Source of the DNA: Catenulispora sp. MAP5-51
GTDB taxonomy: Bacteria > Actinomycetota > Actinomycetes > Streptomycetales > Catenulisporaceae
Assembly: GCF_041261205.1 (NCBI RefSeq)
Contig: NZ_JBGCCH010000017.1
Location: 124,001-188,000, forward strand
Direction of reading: 5' to 3'
DNA length: 64,000 bases
Shown here piece by piece: positions 36,083 to 46,047 of this stretch. The notes under the pieces are model-generated. The model ran no database searches and was not told where the DNA came from. It saw only the letters and a list, made by a program, of their open reading frames with translations. The translations under genes were made by a program, and so were the position numbers. How positions within the stretch are numbered: position 1 is the stretch's first letter; every line of letters begins with the position of its first letter.

Positions 36083-36844
36083 ATGACGGCCGTGACGACG
36101 AGTAGGACCAAGGCATCAGAGGCGGCCACGGGGGCCACGCACGCCGCGAAGGCGTCCGTCAAGAACAAGGCGGCCGGCAAGGCGGTGCCCACGCCGACTC
36201 GCGCCGCGACCGGGGCCACCGCGGCCCCGCCGACCCGCCGCTCGGGCGCCGGTGAGGCGAGGCGGTCGGCGAGCGGGCCGGCCGCTTCGGTTTCGGCGAA
36301 GGTTTCGGCCAAGCCCGCGGCGGCCACAACCGCTGCAAAGACTTCAGCTGCGCAGGACTCAGCTGTGAAGACCCCGGCGCCGGAAGCCGCCGCGGAGAAG
36401 GAGACGCCCATGACGGTCACGCAGATCACCGAGACGATGGCCGGTGTCGGCGGGCTGCCGCCCTACCGGTCCGGTGAGGACCCGTGGACCACCGACGAGG
36501 TCGGTGAGCTCCAGGCCGAGCTCGAGGGCGACGCCGCCCGGCTGCGCCGGGAGATCAGCGTCGCCGAGACCGGCATCGCCGACCTGTTGCGGGACTCCGG
36601 CGAGGGAGCCGGCGACGACCAGGCCGACGCCGGGACCAAGAACTTCGAGCGCGAGCACGAGATGGCGATAGCGAACAACGCCCGGGAGATGCTGCAGCAG
36701 ACCGAGCGGGCGCTGGCGCGGCTGGCCGCCGGGACCTACGGGGTGTGCGAGTCCTGCGGCGAGCCGGTCGGCAAGTACCGGCTGCAGGCCTTCCCGCGGG
36801 CCACGCTGTGCATGAGCTGCAAGCAGCGGCAGGAACGGCGCTAG
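36083..36844 (+). CDS. DksA/TraR-type zinc finger protein with long Ala/Lys-rich N-terminus
   Basis: This 253-residue protein's C-terminal ~140 residues form a DksA/TraR unit: a helical coiled-coil (DEVGELQAELEGDAARLRRE ... EMLQQTERALARL) and a four-Cys finger, CESCGEPVGKYRLQ ... CMSC. In actinomycetes such proteins may bind RNA polymerase like DksA or RbpA-like factors; the exact role is open. The first ~110 residues are Ala/Lys/Thr low complexity, resembling histone-like tails. A shorter product could start at ATG 36410 (MTVTQITETMAG). It lies upstream of lspA. Confidence 0.85.
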   Translation: MTAVTTSRTKASEAATGATHAAKASVKNKAAGKAVPTPTRAATGATAAPPTRRSGAGEARRSASGPAASVSAKVSAKPAAATTAAKTSAAQDSAVKTPAPEAAAEKETPMTVTQITETMAGVGGLPPYRSGEDPWTTDEVGELQAELEGDAARLRREISVAETGIADLLRDSGEGAGDDQADAGTKNFEREHEMAIANNAREMLQQTERALARLAAGTYGVCESCGEPVGKYRLQAFPRATLCMSCKQRQERR

Positions 36845-36944
36845 GTCGCCGGGAGTGAGGACGTCCGTGAGCCCGGCGTGCGCCGGGCCCGGCCGCGATC
36901 TTCTCGGTGATCGAGCGTCGCCCGGTCTGCCGCGAAGGTAGGGT

Positions 36945-37781
36945 GTGCGCGTGGCTTCAGAAGTACGTGCGGATTCAGAGGTGGCCGAGGACGTGGCCGG
37001 GATCGTCGACGACGCCGACGGGGGTGCCGGGCAGACCGGCGCCTCCGAGGCAGCCGGAACGGCAGAGGCGGCTGAGACGGCCGAGGCGGCTGAGGCGACC
37101 GGGACGACCGGGACGGCTGAGGCGACCGGGACGACCGGGACGACTGAGGCGACCGAGACGACCGAGGCCCCGCGGCGCAAGCGCCGGATCGGCATCGTGC
37201 TGCTGTTCGCGGCGCTCGCCCTGACCCTGGACGTGACCAGCAAGGCGATCGTGGTCGCGCAGATGCAGGACCGCGGCCCGATCCACGTCACCGGCGGATT
37301 CCTGAACATCACCCTGATCCGCAACTCGGGCGCGGCCTTCTCCATCGGCGAGGGCCAGACCTGGGTGTTCACCATCATCGCCGCGGGGGTGGTGTTCGTG
37401 ATCCTGCGGGTCTCGCGCAACCTGCGCTCGCTGCCCTGGGCCATCGCGCTCGGGCTGCTGCTCGGCGGCGCGCTGGGTAACCTGAGCGACCGGCTGTTCC
37501 GCTCGCCGGGCATCGGCCGCGGCGACGTGGTCGACTTCCTGCAGTTCCCGACCTTCCCGCTGGTGCACTACGACTTCCCGGTGTTCAACCTCGCGGACTC
37601 CGCGATCGTCGTCGGCGGGTGCCTGATGGTGCTGCTGTCCTTCCTGGGCATGCAGCCGGACGGGACCCGGCACAAGGAGGTCCCCGAGGGCGCCTCCGAC
37701 GGTGCCGCCGAGGGCCCCTCCAAGGACGTCTCCAAGGACGCTTCCAAGGGCGTCGAGGGCGGGGACGACGCTGCCGGATAA
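36945..37781 (+). CDS. lspA: Lipoprotein signal peptidase
   Basis: This 278-residue aspartic membrane protease removes signal peptides from prolipoproteins, of which several are encoded nearby. Four helices span residues ~80-245. Catalytic aspartates are in GNLSDRLFR and FNLADSAIV, with NSGAAFS the preceding conserved motif. The enzyme is normally about 160-200 residues; here an acidic Ala/Glu/Thr/Gly repeat N-terminus (~75 residues) and a charged C-terminus extend it. The stop overlaps the next start as TAATG, so translation is coupled to the pseudouridine synthase, an arrangement common in bacteria. Confidence 0.93.
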   Translation: MRVASEVRADSEVAEDVAGIVDDADGGAGQTGASEAAGTAEAAETAEAAEATGTTGTAEATGTTGTTEATETTEAPRRKRRIGIVLLFAALALTLDVTSKAIVVAQMQDRGPIHVTGGFLNITLIRNSGAAFSIGEGQTWVFTIIAAGVVFVILRVSRNLRSLPWAIALGLLLGGALGNLSDRLFRSPGIGRGDVVDFLQFPTFPLVHYDFPVFNLADSAIVVGGCLMVLLSFLGMQPDGTRHKEVPEGASDGAAEGPSKDVSKDASKGVEGGDDAAG

Positions 37782-38719
37782 TGGTGGCCATGTCTGATCT
37801 CCGCTCTCTCCCCATCCCCGACGGCCTCGAAGGCGAACGCCTGGACGCCGCGCTGGCCCGCATGTTCGGCCTGTCGCGCACCCGCGCCGCCGAACTGGCC
37901 GCGGACGGCCGGGTGCGGGTGGACGGCGCCGAGGCCGGCAAGTCCGACCGGGTGCACGGCGGGTCGTGGCTGGAGATCGAGCTGCCGCCGGCCGCCGACC
38001 CGGTGGCGGTGAAGGCCGAGGCCGTCGAGGGCATGAAGATCGTGCACGACGACGAGGACATCGTCGTCATCGACAAGCCGGTCGGGGTCGCGGCGCATCC
38101 GAGCCCGGGCTGGCTGGGGACCACCGTCGTCGGCGGGCTGGCCGCGGCCGGGTACCGCATCTCCACCTCCGGGGCCTCCGAGCGCCAGGGGGTCGTGCAC
38201 CGGCTGGACGTCGGGACCAGCGGCCTGATGGTGGTGGCCAAGTCCGAGCGCGCCTACACCCTGCTCAAGCAGGCGTTCCGGGACCGGACCGTGGACAAGC
38301 GCTACCACACCCTGGTGCAGGGCCACCCGGACCCGATGCGCGGGACCGTGGACGCCCCGATCGGCCGGCACCCGCACCACGACTACAAGTTCGCGGTGGT
38401 CCGGGACGGCAAGGACAGCGTCACGCATTACGAGACGATCGAGGCCTACCGTGCGGCCACGCTGCTGGCCATCAAGCTGGAGACCGGCCGGACGCACCAG
38501 ATCCGGGTGCACATGGCGGCCCTGCGGCACCCCTGCGTCGGGGACCTGCAGTACGGCGCCGACCCGAAGCTGGGGGAGCGGCTGGGGCTGGGCCGGCAGT
38601 GGCTGCACGCGGTGAGCCTGGGCTTCGAGCACCCCGGGACCGGGGACTGGGTGCAGTTCGAGAGCCGGTATCCGGACGACCTGCAGCACGCGTTGGATCT
38701 CATCGCCTCGGAAAGCTGA
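37781..38719 (+). CDS. rluD: RluD-type 23S rRNA pseudouridine synthase
   Basis: This 312-residue RluA-family enzyme isomerises uridines in large-subunit rRNA. An S4 RNA-binding domain is at residues ~15-75 ([20 protein letters not shown]). The catalytic Asp is in [12 protein letters not shown] near 144. [14 protein letters not shown] is the second family signature, near 230. The start at 37781 overlaps the lspA stop by one base; ATG 37790 (MSDLRSLP) is an alternative with GGTGG before it. Which uridines are modified is inferred from the RluD-like sequence only. Confidence 0.92.
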   Translation: MVAMSDLRSLPIPDGLEGERLDAALARMFGLSRTRAAELAADGRVRVDGAEAGKSDRVHGGSWLEIELPPAADPVAVKAEAVEGMKIVHDDEDIVVIDKPVGVAAHPSPGWLGTTVVGGLAAAGYRISTSGASERQGVVHRLDVGTSGLMVVAKSERAYTLLKQAFRDRTVDKRYHTLVQGHPDPMRGTVDAPIGRHPHHDYKFAVVRDGKDSVTHYETIEAYRAATLLAIKLETGRTHQIRVHMAALRHPCVGDLQYGADPKLGERLGLGRQWLHAVSLGFEHPGTGDWVQFESRYPDDLQHALDLIASES

Positions 38720-38779
38720 TTCCGCGGCTTCCCGGCGTTGCTGCCGAGCCCCGGGCGATCACGGCGGTTGACTTGGTCC

Positions 38780-39664
38780 GTGGCGAAGAGGACGGATTGG
38801 TGGTGGCCGCCGGCCCACCCGCGCACCTGGGCGGCGATGGTCGGCGCGGTGGCGCTGGTGGCGCTGGCCACGCTGATCGGGGTGTACCTGTCCCATCTGG
38901 ACCGCGGCGGCCGGCACAGCGGCTTCGAGGCCGGGGCGGCCGGCGTCCCGGACCGCGTCGACATCGTGGCCACCATCAACCAGGTCAACGCCGCCCGCAA
39001 TGACGCCGACCTGCGGGTGTTCGTCAGTGTCACGGGCGCGTACGCCGAGGACGAAAGCGGCGTGTACCCCAAGCAGGACGTGACGGTCAGCACCTCCTCG
39101 CTGTCCACCGGCGAGCTGGCCTTCCCGGCGGGCAAGCGCATCGTGGCCCAGGACACGCTGCTGGACCTGGTCGGCGGCGACATCGCCGACTACCCCTTCG
39201 ACCGCTACACGACCACCATCCGCTTCGCCGCCGACGTCGCCGGCAAGCCGGTCCCCACCACGCTCGCCATCATCGACTCCGACCCGGGCTTCGTGACCCG
39301 TGAGAAGGCCGACGGCGACGTGTACGCCCCCGGCTTCGACGTCCAGCTGCGCCGCACCCGCGGCACGTTCGCGATGGTGTGGCTGATGTACGTGATCATG
39401 TGGTCCCTGGCCCTGGCGGTCCTGACCGGCGCCCTGGTCATGGGCCACCGCCGCCTGGGCATGGTCTGGCCGGGCCTGGGCTGGATGGCCGCCTCGCTGT
39501 TCGCGCTGGCCGGGTACCGGAACACGGCGCCGGGCCAGCCGCCGATCGGCTGCCTGCTGGACTACACCGTGTTCCTGTGGGCCGAGGCGATCGTGGCGTT
39601 CTCGGTGGTGTACGCCGTGCTGCGGGGGACCAGGGTGGAGGTGGCGGCTGAGGCAGAGGGCTGA
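38780..39664 (+). CDS. DUF4436 membrane protein
   Basis: This 294-residue protein has one N-terminal helix (residues ~20-40), an extracytoplasmic beta-rich domain with DIADYPFDRYTTTIRF and a C-terminal group of three helices (from ~195). This matches the layout of DUF4436 proteins from actinobacteria, which have no established function. The GTG start gives MAKRTDWWWPPAHP; an upstream TTG is less likely. It follows the pseudouridine synthase by 60 bp and is convergent with the ybaK-like gene, leaving only 4 bp between their stops. Confidence 0.8.
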   Translation: MAKRTDWWWPPAHPRTWAAMVGAVALVALATLIGVYLSHLDRGGRHSGFEAGAAGVPDRVDIVATINQVNAARNDADLRVFVSVTGAYAEDESGVYPKQDVTVSTSSLSTGELAFPAGKRIVAQDTLLDLVGGDIADYPFDRYTTTIRFAADVAGKPVPTTLAIIDSDPGFVTREKADGDVYAPGFDVQLRRTRGTFAMVWLMYVIMWSLALAVLTGALVMGHRRLGMVWPGLGWMAASLFALAGYRNTAPGQPPIGCLLDYTVFLWAEAIVAFSVVYAVLRGTRVEVAAEAEG

Positions 39665-39668
39665 GGCG

Positions 39669-40166
39669 CTACCCCTCCCGCCCGATCTCCGCCACCACCG
39701 CGCCGGTCAGCCGCACCAGCTCCTCGGGCGAGAGCTCGATCTCCATCCCGCGCTTGCCGGCCGAGCAGAACATGGTGTCGAACATCAGTGCGGTCTCGTC
39801 GACCACGGTCGGCAGCTGCTTGCGCTGGCCCAGGGGCGAGACGCCGCCCAGGACGTAGCCGGTGGTGCGGGTCACGGCGGCCGGGTCGGCCATCGCGGCC
39901 TTCTTGCCGCCGACCGCGGTGGCCAGCGCCTTGAGGTCCAGGGAGCCCGAGACCGGGACCACGGCCACGGTCAGCTCGCCGTCCACGTCCGCGACCAGGG
40001 TTTTGAAGACGCGCTCGGGCTCGACGCCCATCACGTCCGCCGCCTCGCGGCCGTATGAGGCCGCGGCCGGGTCGTGGTCGTAGGTGTGGATCGTGAACTC
40101 CACGCCTTCCTTGCTGAGCAGGGCGGTGGCCGGCGTGCCGGTCGCCTGACGGTTCTTCGCTGCCAT
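39669..40166 (-). CDS. ybaK: Cys-tRNA(Pro) deacylase (YbaK family)
   Basis: This 165-residue editing protein hydrolyses mischarged Cys-tRNA-Pro or related aminoacyl-tRNAs in trans. The sequence matches YbaK: ATALLSKEGVEFTIHTYDHD at the start, VFKTLVADVDG with the key Lys, GSLDLKALATAVGGKKA and GGVSPLGQRK. The ATG is followed by a basic segment, as in relatives. It stands alone between convergent and divergent neighbours. Confidence 0.93.
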   Translation of the reverse strand: MAAKNRQATGTPATALLSKEGVEFTIHTYDHDPAAASYGREAADVMGVEPERVFKTLVADVDGELTVAVVPVSGSLDLKALATAVGGKKAAMADPAAVTRTTGYVLGGVSPLGQRKQLPTVVDETALMFDTMFCSAGKRGMEIELSPEELVRLTGAVVAEIGREG

Positions 40167-40277
40167 GGGGCAATCGTGCCAGCCGGGGACCCGGCGCGGA
40201 CGGCCGGCGGCCCACTTCGGGCACATCGGCGACTCCCGGCTGCCAGGATGGGGCGCGGCATGAAAAGCTGATGGACG

Positions 40278-41333
40278 ATGAACGACCAGACTTCGCCGAC
40301 TGCCGATGGGCAGGGCCCGGGTTCCTCGCCGTGGCGGAACCCCTTCGAGGAGCCGCAGAGCGCGCAGGGGCTGCCCGGCGTGCCGCCGCCCCCGCCAGCA
40401 ACCGTCGGCGGCGGGCCGGGTGGTCCGGGCGGTCCGGCTGGTCCGGGCGGTCCCGGCGGGCCGGGCGGTCCCGTCGGCTACGGCGCCGGTCCCGCGGTGT
40501 CGGCGCCGCGACGGACGCTGACCGGGACCCTGCTCGCCTGGCTGCCCGACCTGCTGGTCGCGGCGATCCTGGTGGTCCTCGGCGCGGTGCTGGGCGTGCT
40601 GTCCGGGCTGGCCTGGTACCGCTTCGCGCCGACGGTCTGGCTGACGCTGCCGGCCAACGCGGTCTCGCAGGTGACCTCCGGCGTCGACCAGTCCGCGCTG
40701 CTGGTGGAGCCCGAGGCCAAGGGCATCGCCAGTGTCGACGGGTACTACTTCGTCTTCACCGCGATCGTCGGCCTGCTGCTGGGCGTCCTGGGCTTCTTCC
40801 TGGCGCGGCGCGGTTTCCTCAGTGAGCGCGACCGCGAGGGCGAGCGCGACGGCGCGGCCGTCGGCGCCTGGGCCGGCGTGCTGCTCGGCGGCCTGGTCGC
40901 CGCCACCGTGGCGGCCGCGATCGGGCGCTGGGTGTCGATGCCGGATCCGCTGACCGTGCTGCACACCATCGCCGCCGGCCACAACTTCCACGCGCCGGTC
41001 GCCCTGCACGCGCAGGGGCTGTACCTGGCCGCGCCGCTGCTGGGCCTGGTGCTGTTCCTGGCGCTGACCGCGGCGTTCACCAAGCCGGCGCCGCAGCACC
41101 ACGGGCACCAGGGCTACTTCACCGCCGATGATCCTTACGGGTTCCGGGGCGGTGCCCCCGGCGGCGGTGTCCCGGACCGGGTGCCGCCCGGCGGCGTCCA
41201 GGACCAGGTCCCGCCGTCGCAGCAGCTGCCGGGCACGAACGGCCGTCCGGACGAGCGCCCCGGTGGGAACGGTCCCGACGGGACGCCCGGTGCGAACACG
41301 GGTGCGTCGCAGGCGGACAACTCGCTGGGCTGA
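40278..41333 (+). CDS. Four-helix membrane protein (DUF2567-like)
   Basis: This 351-residue protein has a Gly/Pro-rich N-terminal ~80 residues with a GGPGGPG repeat. Four predicted membrane helices follow at about residues 92-114, 155-176, 196-217 and 250-268, with a loop RFAPTVWLTLPANAV between the first two. The hydrophilic Gly/Pro tail contains HHGHQGYF. The helix pattern and TVWLT loop resemble actinobacterial DUF2567 proteins, which have no known function. Low-complexity ends probably vary between strains. A strong terminator follows. Confidence 0.75.
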   Translation: MNDQTSPTADGQGPGSSPWRNPFEEPQSAQGLPGVPPPPPATVGGGPGGPGGPAGPGGPGGPGGPVGYGAGPAVSAPRRTLTGTLLAWLPDLLVAAILVVLGAVLGVLSGLAWYRFAPTVWLTLPANAVSQVTSGVDQSALLVEPEAKGIASVDGYYFVFTAIVGLLLGVLGFFLARRGFLSERDREGERDGAAVGAWAGVLLGGLVAATVAAAIGRWVSMPDPLTVLHTIAAGHNFHAPVALHAQGLYLAAPLLGLVLFLALTAAFTKPAPQHHGHQGYFTADDPYGFRGGAPGGGVPDRVPPGGVQDQVPPSQQLPGTNGRPDERPGGNGPDGTPGANTGASQADNSLG

Positions 41334-41357
41334 GGCCTGGCTGAAGCTGGATTTCTT

Positions 41358-41388
41358 GGCGGCCGCAGCTCACAGAGCTGCGGCCGCC
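41358..41388. terminator. Bidirectional terminator, 13-bp perfect stem
   Basis: GGCGGCCGCAGCT at 41358-41370 pairs perfectly with AGCTGCGGCCGCC at 41376-41388 around CACAG. It separates the convergent membrane protein and Lon-N domain genes. Confidence 0.85.
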
Positions 41389-41402
41389 GACCATTGCCCG
41401 GC

Positions 41403-42068
41403 TTACCGGCTCCGCCGCCGCAGCAGGTCGACCGCCGGCAGCGACGGCAGGTTCTTCAGGATCCCGGTCTCCCGGCGCAGGATCTTCGCCTCGGCGCGCA
41501 GCCGGTCCACGGTGCTCTCCGTGGTCAGCAGCTGCTGCTTCTCATAGGTGTCCAGCACCGTAGCGGCACCGATCAGGTACGACAGCACCGTCGGGTCCTC
41601 CGGCAGTTCCGGTATCGCGCCGACCTGCACGCCGCGCAGCTCCGACAGCGCGCCCTGGTACTTGCGGAACAGCGCGGTCAGCCCGGGCGCCAGCACCTCG
41701 GCCTCGGGGCCGGCGACCTCGTCGAGCAGCTCCACCTCGCCGCGGGCGTAGGGGCCCTCGTCGTCGTAGGCCTCCAGGCGGAAGCGGTGGACGCCGGTGG
41801 TGGTGATGTCGAAGCGGCCGTCCTCGTACTCCACGATCGAGTCGATCTCGGCGGTGCAGCCCACGTCGTACAGCGCCGTGACCTGGCCGCGCCCCACCTC
41901 GTGGCCGTCCTTGACGGCCAGCACGCCGAACCGCCGCGGGGCGCCCTCGGGCAGCCCGGACAGGTCGCGCACCAGCTGCCGGTAGCGGTGCTCGAAAATG
42001 TGCAGGGGGAGTACGACGCCCGGGAAGAGCACGCTTCCGAGGGGGAACAGCGGCAGCTCTGTCGTCAC
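41403..42068 (-). CDS. Lon N-terminal (LON substrate-binding) domain protein
   Basis: This 221-residue protein consists of the LON substrate-binding fold: [20 protein letters not shown] at the start, [17 protein letters not shown] and GCTAEID. It lacks the ATPase and protease domains of Lon. Such stand-alone proteins may bind substrates or act as adaptors, and relatives of cereblon share the fold. It is divergent from hisD, 102 bp apart. Function is not established. Confidence 0.9.
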   Translation of the reverse strand: MTTELPLFPLGSVLFPGVVLPLHIFEHRYRQLVRDLSGLPEGAPRRFGVLAVKDGHEVGRGQVTALYDVGCTAEIDSIVEYEDGRFDITTTGVHRFRLEAYDDEGPYARGEVELLDEVAGPEAEVLAPGLTALFRKYQGALSELRGVQVGAIPELPEDPTVLSYLIGAATVLDTYEKQQLLTTESTVDRLRAEAKILRRETGILKNLPSLPAVDLLRRRSR

Positions 42069-42170
42069 GGACCCAATCTAGTCGCTGCCCGCCCGGGAAC
42101 CAGTCGGCCCGGCGTGCCCACTCTGCGGACGCGCCGGTCCGGCGCCGGTGACCGAACTAGAATCGGTGCC

Positions 42171-43502
42171 GTGATCACTCGAATCGACCTGCGCGGTCGC
42201 GCTCTGGACACGGCCCAAGCCGATCCTCGCGCCCTGGTCCCCAGGGCCGAGCTGGACGTGGAGGCGGCCCTGGCCGTCGTCCGCCCGATCGTCGAGGACG
42301 TGCACCATCGCGGCGAGGCGGCGCTGATCGAGTACGCACAGAAGTTCGACGGGGTCGAGCTGGCCCAGGTCAAGGTCCCGACCGCTGCGCTCACCGAGGC
42401 GCTGGAGAAGCTTGATCCGCAGGTCAGGGCCGCGCTGGAGGAGTCGATCCGCCGGGCCCGCACGGTGCACCGGGACCAGCGCCGCGAGGCCAGGACCACG
42501 CAGGTCGTGCCCGGTGGCAGCGTCACCGAGCGCTGGGTGCCGGTGGACCGGGTCGGGCTCTACGTGCCCGGCGGCCGGGCCGTGTATCCGTCCTCCGTTG
42601 TGATGAATGTGGTGCCCGCGCAGGAGGCCGGGGTCGGCTCGCTGGCCGTGGCCTCGCCGCCGCAGAAGGAGTTCGGCGGCCTGCCGCACCCGACGATCCT
42701 GGCCGCGTGCGCGCTGCTCGGCGTGGACGAGGTCTACGCCGCCGGCGGCTCGCAGGCCGTCGCGATGTTCGCCTACGGCTACGGCGATGCGGAGGGAAAC
42801 CTCGTCTGCCGCCGCGCCGACCTGGTCACCGGCCCCGGCAACATCTACGTCGCCGCCGCCAAGCGCCTGCTCAAGGGGGTCATCGGCATCGACGCCGAGG
42901 CCGGCCCGACCGAGATCATGGTGGTCGCCGACGCCACCGCCGACGCCGGCATCGTCGCCGCCGACCTGATCAGCCAGGCCGAGCACGACCCGCTGGCCGC
43001 CGCGGTGCTGGTCACCGACTCCGAGGAGCTGGCCGAGGCGGTCGAGAAGGAGCTGGAGGTCCGGGTCGCCGCGACCAAGCACTTCGAGCGCATCCGCGAG
43101 GCCCTGGCCGGCCGCCAGTCGGCGATCGTGCTGGTCGACGACATCGAGGCGGCGCTGATCGTGGCCAACGGCTACGCCGCCGAGCACCTGGAGATCCAGA
43201 CCCGGAACGCCGCCGAGGACGCGGCCAAGGTGCGCAACGCCGGCGCGGTGTTCGTCGGCTCCTTCGCCCCGGTGAGCCTGGGAGACTACCTGGCCGGCTC
43301 CAACCACGTGCTGCCCACCGGCGGCTGCGCCTGCCACAGCTCGGGGCTGTCGGTGCAGAGCTTCCTGCGCGGGATCCACGTCGTGGACTACACCCGCGAG
43401 GCGCTGGCCGAGGCCTCCGGCCTGGTCGTGGCGCTGGCGAACGCCGAGGACCTGCCGGCCCACGGCGAGGCCGTGACCGCCCGCTTCGAAGAGCGGGGCT
43501 GA
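42171..43502 (+). CDS. hisD: Histidinol dehydrogenase
   Basis: This 443-residue zinc enzyme oxidises L-histidinol to L-histidine in two NAD-dependent steps, the last reactions of the pathway. Typical segments are [52 protein letters not shown] and SVQSFLRG. The GTG at 42171 gives a normal-length N-terminus (MITRIDLRG). It opens the his cluster; hisC begins 3 bp after its stop. No regulatory structure was recognised in the 102-bp leader. Confidence 0.97.
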   Translation: MITRIDLRGRALDTAQADPRALVPRAELDVEAALAVVRPIVEDVHHRGEAALIEYAQKFDGVELAQVKVPTAALTEALEKLDPQVRAALEESIRRARTVHRDQRREARTTQVVPGGSVTERWVPVDRVGLYVPGGRAVYPSSVVMNVVPAQEAGVGSLAVASPPQKEFGGLPHPTILAACALLGVDEVYAAGGSQAVAMFAYGYGDAEGNLVCRRADLVTGPGNIYVAAAKRLLKGVIGIDAEAGPTEIMVVADATADAGIVAADLISQAEHDPLAAAVLVTDSEELAEAVEKELEVRVAATKHFERIREALAGRQSAIVLVDDIEAALIVANGYAAEHLEIQTRNAAEDAAKVRNAGAVFVGSFAPVSLGDYLAGSNHVLPTGGCACHSSGLSVQSFLRGIHVVDYTREALAEASGLVVALANAEDLPAHGEAVTARFEERG

Positions 43503-43505
43503 GAC

Positions 43506-44609
43506 GTGGACTACCGCGACCTGCCGATCCGCGACGATCTGCGGGAGCTGACGCCGTACGGCGCGCCCCAGATCGACGTGCCGTATCCGCTGAACACGAA
43601 CGAGAACCCTTATGGTCCGCCGCCGGAGCTGGTGGCGGACCTGGCCAAGGCCGTCACCGACGCGGCGACCACGCTGAACCGCTACCCGGACCGCGACGCG
43701 ACCGACCTGCGCAAGGACCTGGCCGACTACCTCGGCCACGGCCTGACCGCTCAGAACCTCTGGGCAGCCAACGGCTCCAACGAGGTCCTGCAGCAGATCC
43801 TCCAGGTCTTCGGCGGCCCCGGCCGCAGCGCCATCGGCTTCGAGCCCTCCTACTCGATGCACCGCCTGATCGCGCTGGCGACCGCGACCGAGTGGATCTC
43901 CGGCCTGCGCGAGGGCGACTACACGCTGGACGCCGCCAAGGCCGTGGGCGCCATCGAGGAGCACCGGCCGAACATCGTCTTCCTGACCTCGCCGAACAAC
44001 CCGACCGGCACCGCGATGGAGCTGGACGTGATCCGCGCCGTGCTCAAGGCGGCCGACGGGGTCGGGGCGATGGTGGTGGTGGACGAGGCGTACTTCGAGT
44101 TCGCGCGGCCCGGGACGCCCTCGGCGCTGACGCTGCTCCCGGAGCACCCCCGGCTGATCGTCACCCGCACCATGTCGAAGGCCTTCGCCATGGCCGGCGC
44201 GCGGGTCGGCTACCTCGCCGCCGACCCGGCGGTGATCGACGCGCTGCTGCTGGTGCGGCTGCCGTACCACCTGTCGGCGCTGACGCAGGCCGCCGCGCGG
44301 ACCGCGCTGAAGCACGTCGGCGCGCTGCTCGGGACGGTCGACGCGGTGAAGGCGCAGCGGGACCGCATCGTCGAGGAGTTGTCGGCGCTTGGTCTGCACG
44401 TCGTCCCGTCCGACGCGAACTTCGTGTTCTTCGGCGTCCCGGGCGGGGACCAGAAGGCGCTATGGGCCAAGGTGCTGGAGCACGGCGTCCTGATCCGCGA
44501 CGTGGGCATCCCCGGCATGCTGCGGGTCACCGCCGGGACCGAGTCTGAGACGACGGCGTTCCTGGACGCCTTGAAGGAGAGCCTTGCCGTGTTGGATGGA
44601 GAATCGTGA
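43506..44609 (+). CDS. hisC: Histidinol-phosphate aminotransferase
   Basis: This 367-residue PLP enzyme of fold type I converts imidazole-acetol phosphate and glutamate to histidinol phosphate. Recognisable parts are the N-terminal [28 protein letters not shown] with the cofactor Asp, and the Schiff-base Lys in [15 protein letters not shown]. The start GTG follows hisD closely, and its TGA overlaps the hisB GTG as GTGA. Confidence 0.96.
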   Translation: MDYRDLPIRDDLRELTPYGAPQIDVPYPLNTNENPYGPPPELVADLAKAVTDAATTLNRYPDRDATDLRKDLADYLGHGLTAQNLWAANGSNEVLQQILQVFGGPGRSAIGFEPSYSMHRLIALATATEWISGLREGDYTLDAAKAVGAIEEHRPNIVFLTSPNNPTGTAMELDVIRAVLKAADGVGAMVVVDEAYFEFARPGTPSALTLLPEHPRLIVTRTMSKAFAMAGARVGYLAADPAVIDALLLVRLPYHLSALTQAAARTALKHVGALLGTVDAVKAQRDRIVEELSALGLHVVPSDANFVFFGVPGGDQKALWAKVLEHGVLIRDVGIPGMLRVTAGTESETTAFLDALKESLAVLDGES

Positions 44610-45196
44610 GCCGCGTGGGCAGGGTGGAGCGGACGACCGGCGAGACCGGCGTCCTGGTGGAGGTCGACCTCGACGGAACCGGCGAGGCCGAGATCTCCAC
44701 CGGCGTGGGCTTCTTCGACCACATGCTGCACCAGCTGGCCAAGCACGGCCTGTTCGACCTCACCGTGAAGACCGAGGGCGACCTGCACATCGACGGCCAC
44801 CACACGGTCGAGGACACCTCGCTGGCCCTGGGCGCCGCGTTCCGCGAGGCGCTGGGGACCAAGGCGGGCCTGCGCCGGTTCGCCGACGCCCGGGTCCCGC
44901 TGGACGAGACCCTGGCCGAGGTGGTCGTTGACCTGTCCGGGCGCCCCTACCTGGTGCACGAGATGCCCGAGGGCCTGGCGCCGATGATCGGGGACTTCGA
45001 CACCGAGCTGACCCGGCACATCTTCGAGTCGTTCGTGGCGCAGGCGCAGATCTGCCTGCACATCCGCGTGCCCTACGGCCGCATCGCGCACCACGTGGTC
45101 GAGGCCCAGTTCAAGGCCCTGGCCAGGGCGCTTCGGGAGGCCTGCTCGCCGGACCCTAGAGTGAGCGGTATTCCGAGCACGAAGGGTGTCCTTTAG
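44606..45196 (+). CDS. hisB: Imidazoleglycerol-phosphate dehydratase
   Basis: This 196-residue manganese enzyme is monofunctional and lacks the histidinol phosphatase domain of E. coli HisB, as usual in actinobacteria. Metal-site motifs are [28 protein letters not shown], and the second-half [17 protein letters not shown] and [19 protein letters not shown]. It overlaps hisC by 4 bp and is followed at 2 bp by a tiny membrane protein gene. Confidence 0.97.
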   Translation: MSRVGRVERTTGETGVLVEVDLDGTGEAEISTGVGFFDHMLHQLAKHGLFDLTVKTEGDLHIDGHHTVEDTSLALGAAFREALGTKAGLRRFADARVPLDETLAEVVVDLSGRPYLVHEMPEGLAPMIGDFDTELTRHIFESFVAQAQICLHIRVPYGRIAHHVVEAQFKALARALREACSPDPRVSGIPSTKGVL

Positions 45197-45198
45197 AG

Positions 45199-45369
45199 AT
45201 GACCGGTAGTTACGCGGCCGCGGGACTTCTGTTCCTCGGCCTCTTTCTCCTTGGCGGAGCCTTCTCCCTGTTCCGGCAGGCCTCCGGCAACGGCAACATG
45301 CGCGTGATGTCGATACTGCTGGTGCTGTGCGCCGGCATGGCGATCGCCGGCGGGGTGATGCGCTGGTGA
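45199..45369 (+). CDS. 56-residue membrane protein inside the his operon
   Basis: ATG 45199 opens a 56-residue protein with two hydrophobic helices ([19 protein letters not shown] at ~7-25 and [19 protein letters not shown] at ~37-55). A short polar turn, [10 protein letters not shown], separates them. Its TGA overlaps the hisH GTG as GTGA, and hisB ends 2 bp before it, so it is translated as part of the operon. A small membrane protein is found at this spot in other actinomycete his clusters to my recollection. Its function is unknown. Confidence 0.8.
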   Translation: MTGSYAAAGLLFLGLFLLGGAFSLFRQASGNGNMRVMSILLVLCAGMAIAGGVMRW

Positions 45370-46004
45370 GCAAACCCACGGTCGTGGTCCTGGACTACGG
45401 CTCCGGCAACATCCGGTCGGCCGAGCGGGCCCTGGAGCGCGCCGGCGCGCAGGTCACCGTGACCGCCGACGTCGATGCCGCGCTGAACGCCGACGGGCTG
45501 TTCGTCCCCGGGGTCGGCGCGTACGCGGCGTGCATGGCCGGGCTCAAGGCCGTCAAGGGCGACCGGATCATCGGGCGGCGGCTGGCCGGCGGCCGGCCGG
45601 TGCTGGGGATCTGCGTCGGCATGCAGATCCTGTTCGAGCGCGGGGTGGAGCACGGCGTGGAGACCGCCGGGTGCGACGAGTGGCCCGGGACCGTGGAGCG
45701 GCTGGACGCGCCGATCATCCCGCACATGGGGTGGAACACGCTGGACGTCCCCGAGGGCTCGCGGCTGTTCGCCGGGATCGAGGCGGACGCGCGGTTCTAC
45801 TTCGTTCACTCCTACGGAGTGCGCAAGTGGGAGCTGACCGACACCGGACGGATGGCCGCGCCGTTGGTGACGTGGGCGACCCACGGGGAGCCGTTCGTCG
45901 CCGCGGTGGAGAACGGTCCGCTGTCGGCCACGCAGTTCCACCCGGAGAAATCCGGTGACGCCGGTGCGCATGTGCTGGAGAACTGGCTCAAGCAGCTCGC
46001 CTGA
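45366..46004 (+). CDS. hisH: Imidazole glycerol phosphate synthase, glutaminase subunit
   Basis: This 212-residue class I glutamine amidotransferase makes ammonia for HisF. The triad is a nucleophilic Cys in GICVGMQ near residue 83, and His and Glu in FHPEKSG near 195. [16 protein letters not shown] is the typical N-terminus, and [12 protein letters not shown] precedes the oxyanion region. GTG 45366 overlaps the preceding stop. It works as a heterodimer with HisF, encoded two genes downstream. Confidence 0.97.
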   Translation: MSKPTVVVLDYGSGNIRSAERALERAGAQVTVTADVDAALNADGLFVPGVGAYAACMAGLKAVKGDRIIGRRLAGGRPVLGICVGMQILFERGVEHGVETAGCDEWPGTVERLDAPIIPHMGWNTLDVPEGSRLFAGIEADARFYFVHSYGVRKWELTDTGRMAAPLVTWATHGEPFVAAVENGPLSATQFHPEKSGDAGAHVLENWLKQLA

Positions 46005-46047
46005 ACAGCGCCCGTTTTATCAACACTCGAAGAACAGGGATCTGATC

